NCBI GenBank assembly: GCA_036925085.1
Contig: JAUPFP010000002.1
Span: 12,680,100-12,744,099, forward strand
Direction of reading: 5' to 3'
DNA: 64,000 bases
Source of the DNA: Brachycybe producta
Lineage: Eukaryota; Arthropoda; Diplopoda; Playtdesmida; Andrognathidae
Shown here: piece after piece, positions 56,536 through 64,000 of the stretch
Position numbering within the stretch: position 1 is the stretch's first letter
How the letters are laid out: each line of letters begins with the position of its first letter
The notes under the pieces: generated by a model
The model's database searches: none
Told to the model about the DNA's origin: nothing
Seen by the model: only the letters and a program-made list of their open reading frames with translations
Program-made: the position numbers and the translations under genes

Positions 56536-56782
56536 TATATACTTGCGTCACCCTTAAATGAAGCTTGTGACGTCAGACGGGTTAGCGAAAAATTTAGGAT
56601 TGTGTTATTTTGTCTTGATAAAAAAGAGGTTAAATAACAAATGTTTAAAACAATTTAAACACAAAGGGTTCTTGCGTTCATTTTGTTATTAACCTTTTTT
56701 ATCAGACAAAAATGACACAATCCTAATTTTCTTGTCAATCACTCTGACGTCACAAGTTTCATCTAATGGCGACGCAAATATA
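56536..56782. repeat. Foldback MITE, 247 bp
   Basis: TATATACTTGCGTCACCCTT and, complemented, TATATTTGCGTCGCCATTAG form the ends. TTGTGACGTCAGA, AGGATTGTGTTATTTTGTCT and GAGGTTAAATAACAAATG blocks are mirrored. Target site unclear. It starts 29 bp after the family F copy. Confidence 0.7.
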
Positions 56783-56824
56783 CCTGAAGAATCAGGAAGG
56801 AAGTGATAATGAAATAGGACTATT

Positions 56825-57018
56825 TAAGTGCCTTTTCACACGTAGACCACTTTTGGGGCGGGTAACCATTCCACGGCAAAATTTTGTTGCAGGCTGTAGT
56901 TGACATTGTAACCCTATGGAAAGACGCCGGACCTTTGCACACGAGCGACACACGCCAACTACTTTCTTTTTTTGCAGCCGTAACTGACAACTAAAAAGTG
57001 GTCCATATGCCAATTAAG
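56825..57018. repeat. MITE with TTTTCACACG-type end
   Basis: GTGCCTTTTCACACGTAGAC then CACTTTTGG at the left; the complement of the right end reads TTGGCATATGGACCACTTTT. TTAA-like bases lie at both edges. Interior has no frame. Its end words resemble those at 52216-52258. Confidence 0.5.
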
Positions 57019-57059
57019 GAACTAAAATTATTTTTGACCAATGTACGATTTTTTGTTGG

Positions 57060-57300
57060 AAGTTATCAACAACCTTTTGGCCCAATGTTGCAAAAACACA
57101 TATGGCCCACTTAATGTTGGGCCCAAAATCATATTATCAATCACTGATGACAGGCTATCATTGGCCCATCGAGTACAGCCATATAAAGTGGGGCCCAACG
57201 GCCAAACACAATGTTTGCCAGATTATTAGGCCAACATCTTTATAACCAAAACGGCGGTTGGCCATTACGTTGGTTCCTTGTTGGCGTCGTGCTGCCTCTA
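57060..57300. repeat. TTGGCCCA-rich foldback cluster
   Basis: TTTGGCCCAATGTTG, GGCCCACTTAATGTTGGGCC, ATTGGCCCAT, GGGGCCCAACGGCC, TAGGCCAACATC and GTTGGCCATTACGTTGG words recur on both strands within 240 bp. Self-complementary GGCCCA/TGGGCC text makes several hairpins. Ends not fixed. Confidence 0.5.
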
Positions 57301-58133
57301 ACCCCCTATATATTGTTTGCTTCTGATGAATTCTTTTCAGGAAATTTACTCTTAGAATTATTTTTTTTTAAACAAAAACAGGCTGTTTTAAATAAAAGCG
57401 GAAATGGTTGACAGCAACAGCGGCATCATCATCAGCTGGATGCTTCATTATTTAAATCTTATCTTCTTCTTCTTCTTCTTTTACACATGATTTCATGTAA
57501 TTTCTTAAAATATAACCGTTTATTTTGAAACCGACGTCGACCTACAATGAACTTAAAAATACAAACACCAAAATGTCTTTCAGTCAAACTAGTTAAGAAC
57601 CTCTAATTATACATAAAACTTGTATTATTAGTCATATTATTATACATATACAGGGTGTTCTTTGTTACAAATGATAACAACTCCTATTTGGGCAATTGGG
57701 CAACACACAAAATTGACACCAGTTACGAAATTTTTTTTGAAAAATAACAAAATGTAAATCACCACCAACGTAAGATTTTACTTTTTTTTTTTTCTAGTCT
57801 CGAAATTTTCTCTCATCCATAATCCCCCCCCCCCCCCCTCTCTTCTTAAATGATGTTATGTTTATATGTAACAAACGTCTTTTAAGATGAAAAGAGAGGG
57901 GGAGATGAAGGCCCCCTCCCCAAAGAAATGTCTTAAAATGTTCAGTGATGGGTCCCATGGAGAGAATGAGAGAGAGAGAGAATGAAAGAGAGAAAAAAAA
58001 GGCAACAACAACATTTTATTAAAAAAAAAGTTGAAAAACTGATCAAGAAAACAAGAGAGAGATAGAAAGAGAGAGAGAGAGACAGAGAAAGAAATAGATA
58101 GATAGATAGAGAGAGAGAAAGACAGAGAAAGAA

Positions 58134-58172
<39 letters not shown>

Positions 58173-58217
58173 CAGAGAAAGAAATAGATAGATAGAGAGA
58201 AAGACAGAGAAAGAAAT

Positions 58218-58260
<43 letters not shown>

Positions 58261-58303
58261 AAGAAATAGATAGATAGAGAGAAAGACAGAGAAAGATGTA
58301 GAT

Positions 58304-58334
<31 letters not shown>

Positions 58335-58647
58335 AAGAAATAGATAGATAGAGAGAGAGAGAGAGAAAGACAGAGAAATAGATATAGATAGATATAGAGA
58401 GAGAGAGAGAGAAAGAAATAGATAGAGAGAGAGAGAGAATGTCGACACATTGGTCAAGTCTCATATTACACATGTTTATGAGTCAAACAGTTGGTTAGTT
58501 TTGATGACCACAACTTCAACACAGGTAAACACATCCATCCCTCTATCGCCGCCCATCTCTCTCTCTCTCAATCTCTCGCAAAAAAAATAACGTCTTAAAT
58601 TGAACTTATAAAAAGAACCACTATTACTATGGTTCCATTATCTTCGA
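57301..58647. other. Simple-repeat interval
   Basis: CTT run at about 57463-57479, a mariner-like end near 57652, a C run at about 57824-57838, and the GA/GATA array at 57960-58438. No gene. Confidence 0.5.
57960..58438. repeat. GA/GATA compound minisatellite
   Basis: Purine-rich array in which the block GACAGAGAAAGAAATAGATA recurs about eight times between GA and GATA runs. Unit length varies (about 40-60 bp). It produces Ser/Leu-rich frames of up to 203 codons on the minus strand in more than one frame, which are artefacts. Confidence 0.95.
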
Positions 58648-59070
58648 TTATCTAAAGCCTCTCTCGTTCACGATAGTTGCTGTCATGAGAGCAGCAACTA
58701 TCGCGAGAACTATCATCATCGTGAAGACCTCGTGATAGTCACTATCGCACACTGTTGCGATAGTGACTATCACACTTATCTCATTTGATTAGATAGTTGA
58801 TATTACTGTCAAACAATAGTATAATAGTTGTTGTGTGACCGCCGCTTGTAGGGACATATATCCACTTTGTAGGGAAATTTGGCTTCTGGAGGGAGAGAGA
58901 AAGAGGCAACGCTGTTGTTGACTCAATGATACACTGTCATGTGACAGACAACTATCACGTTATTTCAACACATGTAGACAGCTGGCTATCGTGAGAGTGA
59001 ACTATCGAAACTTTCATGACAGTTACTCTCATGAAAGAACTATCGCCGTGAAAACGAGGCTTAATTAAGA
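58648..59070. mobile_element. Family F element (copy 3), single unit
   Basis: TAAAGCCTCTCTCGTTCACG to CGCCGTGAAAACGAGGCTTA, with TAA outside AGCC and outside GGCT. About 420 bp with ACTATCG/CGATAGT words, the GAGAGAGA block and TTGACTCAAT in the same order as one arm of the 17883 dimer. This copy defines the unit. Confidence 0.8.
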
Positions 59071-60005
59071 CATGAGGATAATCGTCAAGGATCGTTGCTG
59101 GTGGATCCTCAAGACTATTTTTACCTTCCTGGACTGACAACTCTCAATGTTCTCCATAATGGTTTCTCCAATAAAGTGCACTCGTCCTAAATGTGACATA
59201 TGCTCGAAATTTAATTTATCATATTCCCACTAGAGGCGTTGTTTCGAAAACGACGCCACAGATCTGTAGTACACGAAATTCCGGCAGTTGCCAATTTAGG
59301 AAGGTAACAGTCTACGGTGGGACCATCACTTAGTCGTTAGTTTTTAAAAAAAAATCGTTCTAACCGCCAGAAAAATAGGGGATACCGGATACAGATAGAA
59401 GTTGAAGCCATGGCGCTCTAAAGCAGAGCTCCATTTGAAGCACTTTTCCATCTGACACGGCTATCTCTAGTAGAACTTCACCGATTGGAAAAAAGTCACC
59501 CGGATGCCCCATCATAAACAAAGAACCAGAAAAACAAAACAGGAGGCGGAAATGAAGCTAGAAATATCTTGGATATTTGGATATTTCATACTCAAAACCT
59601 AACGTCAATCGTCTACATGGAAAGCTTGACTAAAACTCTATATGAGAACTTGGGTGGGACATGTTACTATGGTTAGCAGTTCCTAGGGCAGACCTCGACC
59701 ACAACATTCTTTAAAAAAATGTTAGTGGTGGGGGGGGGGGAGGGGGGTGTATTTGGTCCCAAGCCAACTGCTAGTATGCTGTGCAAAGCTGTATGCATAG
59801 CTAGGGGTGACCACTCTTAAGAAAACAAGAGTCATAAGGTCATTTGTACCTATAGAGTGAATCGACAAAATGGAATTTATAATTCCAGAGGAGGTTTTTG
59901 TGCCTGAGGAATAGGTTTTGATTTAGGGAATTTATAGGGATGCTACTGAACAAGGCTGAACAATCAAGTTGCCATCCAACTCAATATTATATTTGCATTG
60001 AATGT
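59071..60005. other. Unassigned, unique-looking interval
   Basis: Base composition is more even than in the surrounding DNA, and I find no copy elsewhere in the window. Reading frames are broken into short pieces and I see no domain. A G run lies at about 59729-59746. It could be an old transposon interior or simply unique DNA. Confidence 0.35.
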
Positions 60006-60014
60006 GATAGAAGC

Positions 60015-60222
60015 ACAGTCAATTAGAAATCGGGACATACAGAAGTGGGCTCCGCCTTTTTTATGACGACCGGCAACTTCTAATTGGTTGGTTATGTAGT
60101 CTGACGTCACATGCTATCCGCCCTTTTCAACGTCGAACCACACAACAAACCAATTAGAAGTTGCCAGTCGTCATAAAAAGGGCGGAGCCAACTTCTGCAT
60201 GTCCCGATTTCTAATTGACTGT
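60015..60222. mobile_element. Family B foldback MITE (copy 3), 208 bp
   Basis: ACAGTCAATTAGAAATCGGG to CCCGATTTCTAATTGACTGT. Flanks GATAGAAGC (60006-60014) and GATAGTAGC (60223-60231), a 9-bp TSD with one change. Interior blocks as in copies 1 and 2. Confidence 0.9.
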
Positions 60223-60231
60223 GATAGTAGC

Positions 60232-60550
60232 TTATTTTGACAATGCATTTCCATGCTACTTTTGGACTAAATAGCCTCTGTACCACACAGGCAGTTAGAA
60301 ATAGGTGAAAACTTCAGTTGGCTCCGCCCTTGTTATGACGACCGGCAACTTCTAATTGGTTGGTTGTGTAGTCTGACGTCACATGCTATCCGCCCTTTTC
60401 AACGTCGAACCACACAACAAACCAATTAGAAGTTGCCAGTCGTCATAACAAGGGCGGAGCCAACTGAAGTTCTGACCGATTTCTAACTGACAGTCTGTGC
60501 CTTTTTTGAGCTGTTTCCAGAGAGTAATTATTCAATTTTTTTTTTTTAAA
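60232..60550 (+). repeat. Family E repeat (copy 4) split by family B
   Basis: TTATTTTGACAATGCATTTC at the left, then TTTTTTGAGCTGTTTCCAGA and GAGTAATTATTCAA after the insertion at 60287-60494. The left edge lies directly beside the TSD of the family B copy at 60015. Confidence 0.6.
60287..60494. mobile_element. Family B foldback MITE (copy 4), 208 bp
   Basis: ACAGGCAGTTAGAAATAGGT start and ACCGATTTCTAACTGACAGT end. Interior nearly identical to 60015-60222 (shared GCTATCCGCCCTTTTCAACG and AACCACACAACAAACC). Possible TSD CTGTACCAC against CTGTGCCTT, 6 of 9 bases. Inserted in family E. Confidence 0.85.
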
Positions 60551-61289
60551 TAATTTATCCTCTTCGAATATATAATGGAACCATAGTACCTTTTTATCTC
60601 TTCTTTTTATACCTGAAAGGTCTTTTCGATATAACTATTTAAAGGACAGGTAATGAACTTATCACTATACATATCCTCTACCACCGAACCCTCCTCCTCC
60701 TCCTCTTTTTACTTACAAAAAAAAACACACACACGGGATAAACAAGAATGAATTGAACGTGGATTTTCATGTTATTTCTATGGAGTCCTTCTTCTCAACA
60801 TGCAATAAAGCAGCAGGAGATTTCAAGTCAACTTCGATCAGTGTCAAACTTTTCTTCTTCTTCTTCTTCTTCCAACATTTTTTAAAAAGCAAAAAAAAAA
60901 CATTAGAATGTACTACACCTCTCTCAATATATCTTAACATTTCAACCCACTTTTCTTCTTAATTCCTGTAATCCTCAAAAATATATTTATTTTCAAAACA
61001 ACAAAATATTTTCTCAAGTTTTTTTTTTTTTTAAAAAAACTTGTCTTAAAACCTTTTGACAACTGAAACTAATTTCAGATTGGACCACAAAAATATTATA
61101 GAAATAATTATAAATTGGTCGTCGTCGTCCTTTTTTTCAATGATTAAACGATTTCGTCCGAATGTGACGTTATTAACATTTAATGTATTTTCGTGTGTTG
61201 TTTGTATGGATGAAGTCACTTCCATTTGACACAAACATCTGTCAAACAAAACTAAAAACACACAACAAATAAATTATATATATAATATT
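60551..61289. other. Unassigned interval
   Basis: CTC run at about 60689-60704, TTC run at about 60855-60872, poly-A/T hairpin at about 61020-61040. No gene or repeat family recognised. Confidence 0.45.
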
Positions 61290-62249
61290 CCAGGTCTGTC
61301 TGTGTGTGTGTGGAGTAACAACTGTACAAAACCATTGAAGCACGTCGGAATTTATATAAATTTGAATTTCTCAAGGTCAACTATATGTTGAACTCTTCCT
61401 TTGGAAAGTGTAGAAGGGGAGAGAGAGAGAGAGAGAAAAGTGAGAGGGGGTGAGGAGAAAAGGTTGGAAAGTGTAGAAAGGGAGAGAGAGAGAAAAGTGG
61501 GAGGGGTGAGGAGAAAAGGTTGGAAAGTGTAGAAAGGGAGAGAGAGAGAAAAGTGGGAGGGGTGAGGAGAAAAGGTTGGAAAGTGTAGAAAGGGAGAGAG
61601 AGAGAGAAAAGTGGGAGGGGTAAGGAGAAAAGGTTGGAAAGTGTAGAAAGGGAGAGAGAGAGAAAAGTGGGAGGGGTGAGGAGAAAAGGTTGGAAAGTGT
61701 AGAAAGGGAGAGAGAGAGAGAGAAAAGTGGGAGGGGTAAGGAGAAAAGGTTGGAAAGTGTAGAAAGGGAGAGAGAGAGAAAAGTGGGAGGGGTGAGGAGA
61801 AAAGGTTGGAAAGTGTAGAAAGGGAGAGAGAGAAAGAAAAGTGGGAGGGGTGAGGAGAAAAGGTTGGAAAGTGTAGAAAGGGAGAGAGAGAGAAAAGTGG
61901 GAGGGGTGAGGAGAAAAGGTTGGAAAGTGTAGAAAGGGAAAGAGAGAGAAAAGTGGGAGGGGTGAGGAGAAAAGGTTGGAAAGTGTAGAAAGGGAGAGAG
62001 AGAGAGAAAAGTGGGAGGGGTGAGGAGAAAAGGTTGGAAAGTGTAGAAAGGGAGAGAGAGAAAAGTGGGAGGGGTGAGGAGAAAAGGTTGGAAAGTGTAG
62101 AAAGGGAGAGAGAGAGAGAGAGAGAGAGAAAAGTGGGAGGGGGTGACTGAAATTGAAATGAAAGAAGTAAAAAAAGGAAAAAACGTCGCGCATGCGCACA
62201 ATTGCCTGTGAATTTTGCTCCCGTCATTTATGACGGGTTACCCCACTAG
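61290..62249 (+). mobile_element. Family C, putative non-autonomous Helitron (copy 2) with minisatellite core
   Basis: Same 5' blocks as 46136 (CCAGGTCTGT, GTCGGAATTTATATAAATTT, CTCAAGGTCAAC), then a 13-unit minisatellite, then GACTGAAATTGAAATGAAAG, CGCGCATGCGCACA and the 3' end. A 7-bp hairpin at 62220-62237 is followed by eight bases and CTAG before T. Copy 1 has only one unit where this copy has thirteen. Minisatellite cores are known in the DINE-1/HINE group of Helitron-related elements. No Rep/helicase frame. Confidence 0.5.
61402..62144. repeat. ~56-60-bp minisatellite, 13 units
   Basis: Each unit holds GGTTGGAAAGTGTAGAAAGG, a GA run of variable length, AAAAGTGGGAGGGGTGAGGA and GAAAA. 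Length differences sit mostly in the GA run. The unit has no stop codon in any minus-strand frame, so three overlapping 272-291-codon Ser/Phe/Pro-rich frames arise. These are artefacts. Confidence 0.97.
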
Positions 62250-62460
62250 TATTATAATAAAATTCACTCAAATTTCCCTCCCTCTCTCTCTCTCTCTCTT
62301 CAAACCTATATCTTATTTTTCTTGAAACTTCTTATTTTAACTAAGAGCTCGGATTTGTATGCAATATCAAAAGCAAATGTTTCTCAACTTATGGCTCAAG
62401 AGCCAATTTTCCAGTAATAATTTCCCGTTTAAATCAAGCAACAATTATGGGGGTTTTTTT

Positions 62461-62939
62461 AGAGATGGGACATTCGAATTCCCGCGAATCTTTAAAAATA
62501 TTCGAGATTCGATTAAAACTAGAATCTTCGCCGCTTTTTTCGTCTTTCGAATCCTAACCTTAAAAAAACTGTTAAAAACTTTGCTTAAAATTAGTTTTAA
62601 CTCCATTGACGTCCAATGAGAAGCGTTCATTAATAAATAAAAAAAACCGGAGACCCTGAGTGCCGCCACACTTTTTTTATTATTACTTATTTAATATTAT
62701 TAAAAAAATATTGAAATTGTTGTTGGGTTTATCTCAATGGGGTTTTTATATTTTCTAGTTTTGACAATGCATTTTCTATGTTGCGCTTGGACTCTTATCC
62801 CTCTGCTATAGGCCTTTATGGCTGCTTGCAGAGTAATTTTTCAAATCAAATCAAAACATTTATTTGTATCTTTTTAATGAATAATATAGGATTTTTATAT
62901 GAAGGACTCGAGAACCTTTTAGGATTCGTCCCACCTCTA
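62461..62939. mobile_element. hAT-like element nested in family G
   Basis: AGAGATGGGACATTCGAATT and, complemented, TAGAGGTGGGACGAATCC form the ends; AGAGGTGGGAC is a familiar hAT terminus. GTTTTTTT lies on both sides (62453-62460 and 62940-62947), low in complexity but 8 bp and exact. ATTCGAA and GAATC words are dense near the left end. A family E segment occupies about 62695-62870. Confidence 0.7.
62695..62870 (+). repeat. Family E repeat (copy 5) inside the nested hAT
   Basis: ATATTGAAATTGTTGTTGGG, TTGACAATGCATTTTCTATG, GGCTGCTTGCAGAGTAATTT and a CAAATCAAATCAAAA tail. Very close to 30777-30945, so these two copies are the youngest pair. Confidence 0.65.
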
Positions 62940-63170
62940 GTTTTTTTTTCAATCAAAAACACTGTTTAGAGGCTAGAATTAGGCTATAGCTGCTAACCAG
63001 CCTTGTTGACTAGAAGAAAAAAAAGCATAATTGCAGTTGCACTTAATGATGATGATTAACTTCATAATTGGTACTTGGGGGCCACACAAATTGAGGAACA
63101 CGTCATGTTTTAATATTGCATAAAAATCCGAGCTCTAATTATAACCGAGTTTATTAGGATTATTCTGTAT

Positions 63171-63394
63171 AGTAGAATGTCAATTATCGGAACTAATGTC
63201 GGGCATGACCACATTCCTGATAATAAGTTAATATAATCGAACTCCCATTAAAAAAGTGGAGAAAAGTAAGAAAAACACCGTTTGAAAAGAAAAATATTTT
63301 AATTTCAATAAGAATAAGTTTAAAAAAAAATTGGTTCCGATAATCGACGGTTCCAATAACCGATGTCCAGAGATAACCGACGTTCTCTGCTCTG
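63171..63394. mobile_element. pogo/Tigger-like MITE
   Basis: AGTAGAATGTCAATTATCGG at the left after TA (63169-63170), GATAACCGACGTTCTCTG and CTCTG before TA (63395-63396) at the right. TCCGATAATCGACGG and TCCAATAACCGATGTCC near the right mirror the left end. Shares the Tigger-type terminus with 41578-42434. Confidence 0.5.
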
Positions 63395-63396
63395 TA

Positions 63397-64000
63397 GTAG
63401 AAAATCTAGCTATCAATCTCAGGAATGAGTTGGCCACTTCTTTGCGGCTTCTGGGCCACATTGAGCCCTACGGAGAACCCTTTCTAACGATTTTTAAAGT
63501 ATTGAGATTTTTTTTTTTTTAGATTTCCAGCAATTTCTTTCTAAAAAAATATCCAACGATTTCATCCAATATTTGTTCTTTTTAAATTTTTTTTTGAGTT
63601 TCGGCCTTTTGGGTCAAATTGGGGACCTCTTTTCTTTGTACAGTGTTTAAATTCTTTAAAGATTTTTGGCCATTTTTTTTTAATAAAAATCCGATTTCCA
63701 CATTTTTTCGAAAATTTAAAAATTCTTGAATTTTTGCCCTTTTTTGTTAAAAACAAATCTTTTTGAGACCCCTGTGGGGGTCAGGGTAAAAAGATGAACG
63801 AATGAACGGGATGAACATTGGGGTAACTCTAAAACCCGACACAGAATGCATATAGAATTAGATGAACACTATATTTTAATTAATGAACACACATTTTTAA
63901 GGGATGAACAGAGAGAAATAAAAGGATAAACATGGTTTTAAGGAGGATGAACATGGTTTTAGGGGGGATGAACATGGTTTTAGTTTAGGTTAGGTAACCG
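63397..64000. other. T-rich unassigned tail with a short tandem repeat at the edge
   Basis: T-rich sequence with ATTTTTGGCC/TTTCGGCC words and no frame. From about 63930 units of GATGAACATGGTTTTAAGG occur, with looser GGATGAAC words from about 63790, ending in TTAGGTTAGG at the window edge, so the array may continue outside. Confidence 0.5.

Larger units (their letters stand above)
62342..63137. mobile_element. Family G hAT-like element (copy 3) with nested hAT and family E
   Basis: TAAGAGCTCGGATTTGTATG and, complemented, TAGAGCTCGGATTTTTATGC. Flanks ATTTTAAC (62334-62341) and ATTATAAC (63138-63145), 8-bp TSD with one change. Without the insertion at 62461-62939 the size (about 310 bp) matches copies 1 and 2. 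Confidence 0.8.

Noticed and set aside
57862-58473. Minus-strand frame of 203 codons, Ser/Leu-rich
   Set aside because: It is the translation of a GA/GATA array, and overlapping frames are equally open.
61352-62227. Minus-strand frame of 291 codons and two sister frames
   Set aside because: They lie on the minisatellite of a repeat element, are open in three frames at once and have only Ser/Phe/Pro/Leu repeats.
1-64000. LTR elements, reverse transcriptase, integrase, transposase, rRNA or tRNA genes
   Set aside because: Scanning the frames for familiar catalytic motifs and the sequence for paired long direct repeats or tRNA box patterns gave nothing I could support.

Overview
This is an AT-rich animal nuclear DNA window, packed with simple repeats and short inverted-repeat transposons. 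It holds one gene I can defend: an intronless forkhead transcription factor of the FoxG (BF-1 / sloppy-paired) class at 11342-12952 (+). The forkhead domain and its extended C-terminal flank match the bilaterian FoxG pattern. The rest of the protein (acidic N-terminus, poly-Ala, His-rich tail) is not the vertebrate FOXG1 sequence. That, with the dense (GA)n, (TA)n and poly-C/G tracts and the MITE load, suggests a marine invertebrate. I cannot place the phylum from sequence alone.

Layout. 1-9765: non-coding, with MITE copies at 1-415, 2513-2830, 3051-3203 and 9500-9765, and a diverged 220-bp duplicate pair at about 4490 and 5190. 9766-11341: upstream region of FoxG with a possible 5' UTR splice donor. 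11342-12952: FoxG. 12953-13549: 3' UTR with two poly(A) signals. 13750-19600: clustered foldback elements, including a ~750-bp inverted dimer at 17883-18636. 19600-30470: simple repeats plus scattered hAT-like and mariner-like MITEs. 30477-31227: an old element holding a 35-G run. 31230-38690: mostly unassigned, with a 40-bp minisatellite at 36901. 38691-46850: dense transposon block (9-bp-TSD foldback, hAT relic, second inverted dimer, 16-bp-unit element, pogo/Tigger-like element, long hairpins, putative Helitron). 47000-64000: more of the same families, with nested insertions at 52027-52694, 53735-54665, 60015-60550 and 62342-63137, and an expanded minisatellite at 61402-62144.

Transposon picture. 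No transposase, reverse transcriptase, integrase or rolling-circle Rep frame was recognised; every mobile element looks non-autonomous. Target-site duplications read by eye sort them: 8-bp TSDs (hAT-like families D and G and the 23221 and 62461 elements), 9-bp TSDs (family B, Mutator-like), TTA/TAA (families A and F, 3051 and 13751, PIF/Harbinger-like), TA (41578, 28938, 52027, Tc1/mariner/pogo-like), and a hairpin plus CTAG end (family C, Helitron-like). No LTR element, rRNA, tRNA or CRISPR array was seen. FoxG therefore sits alone in a repeat-rich gene-poor interval, which recalls the vertebrate FOXG1 gene desert.
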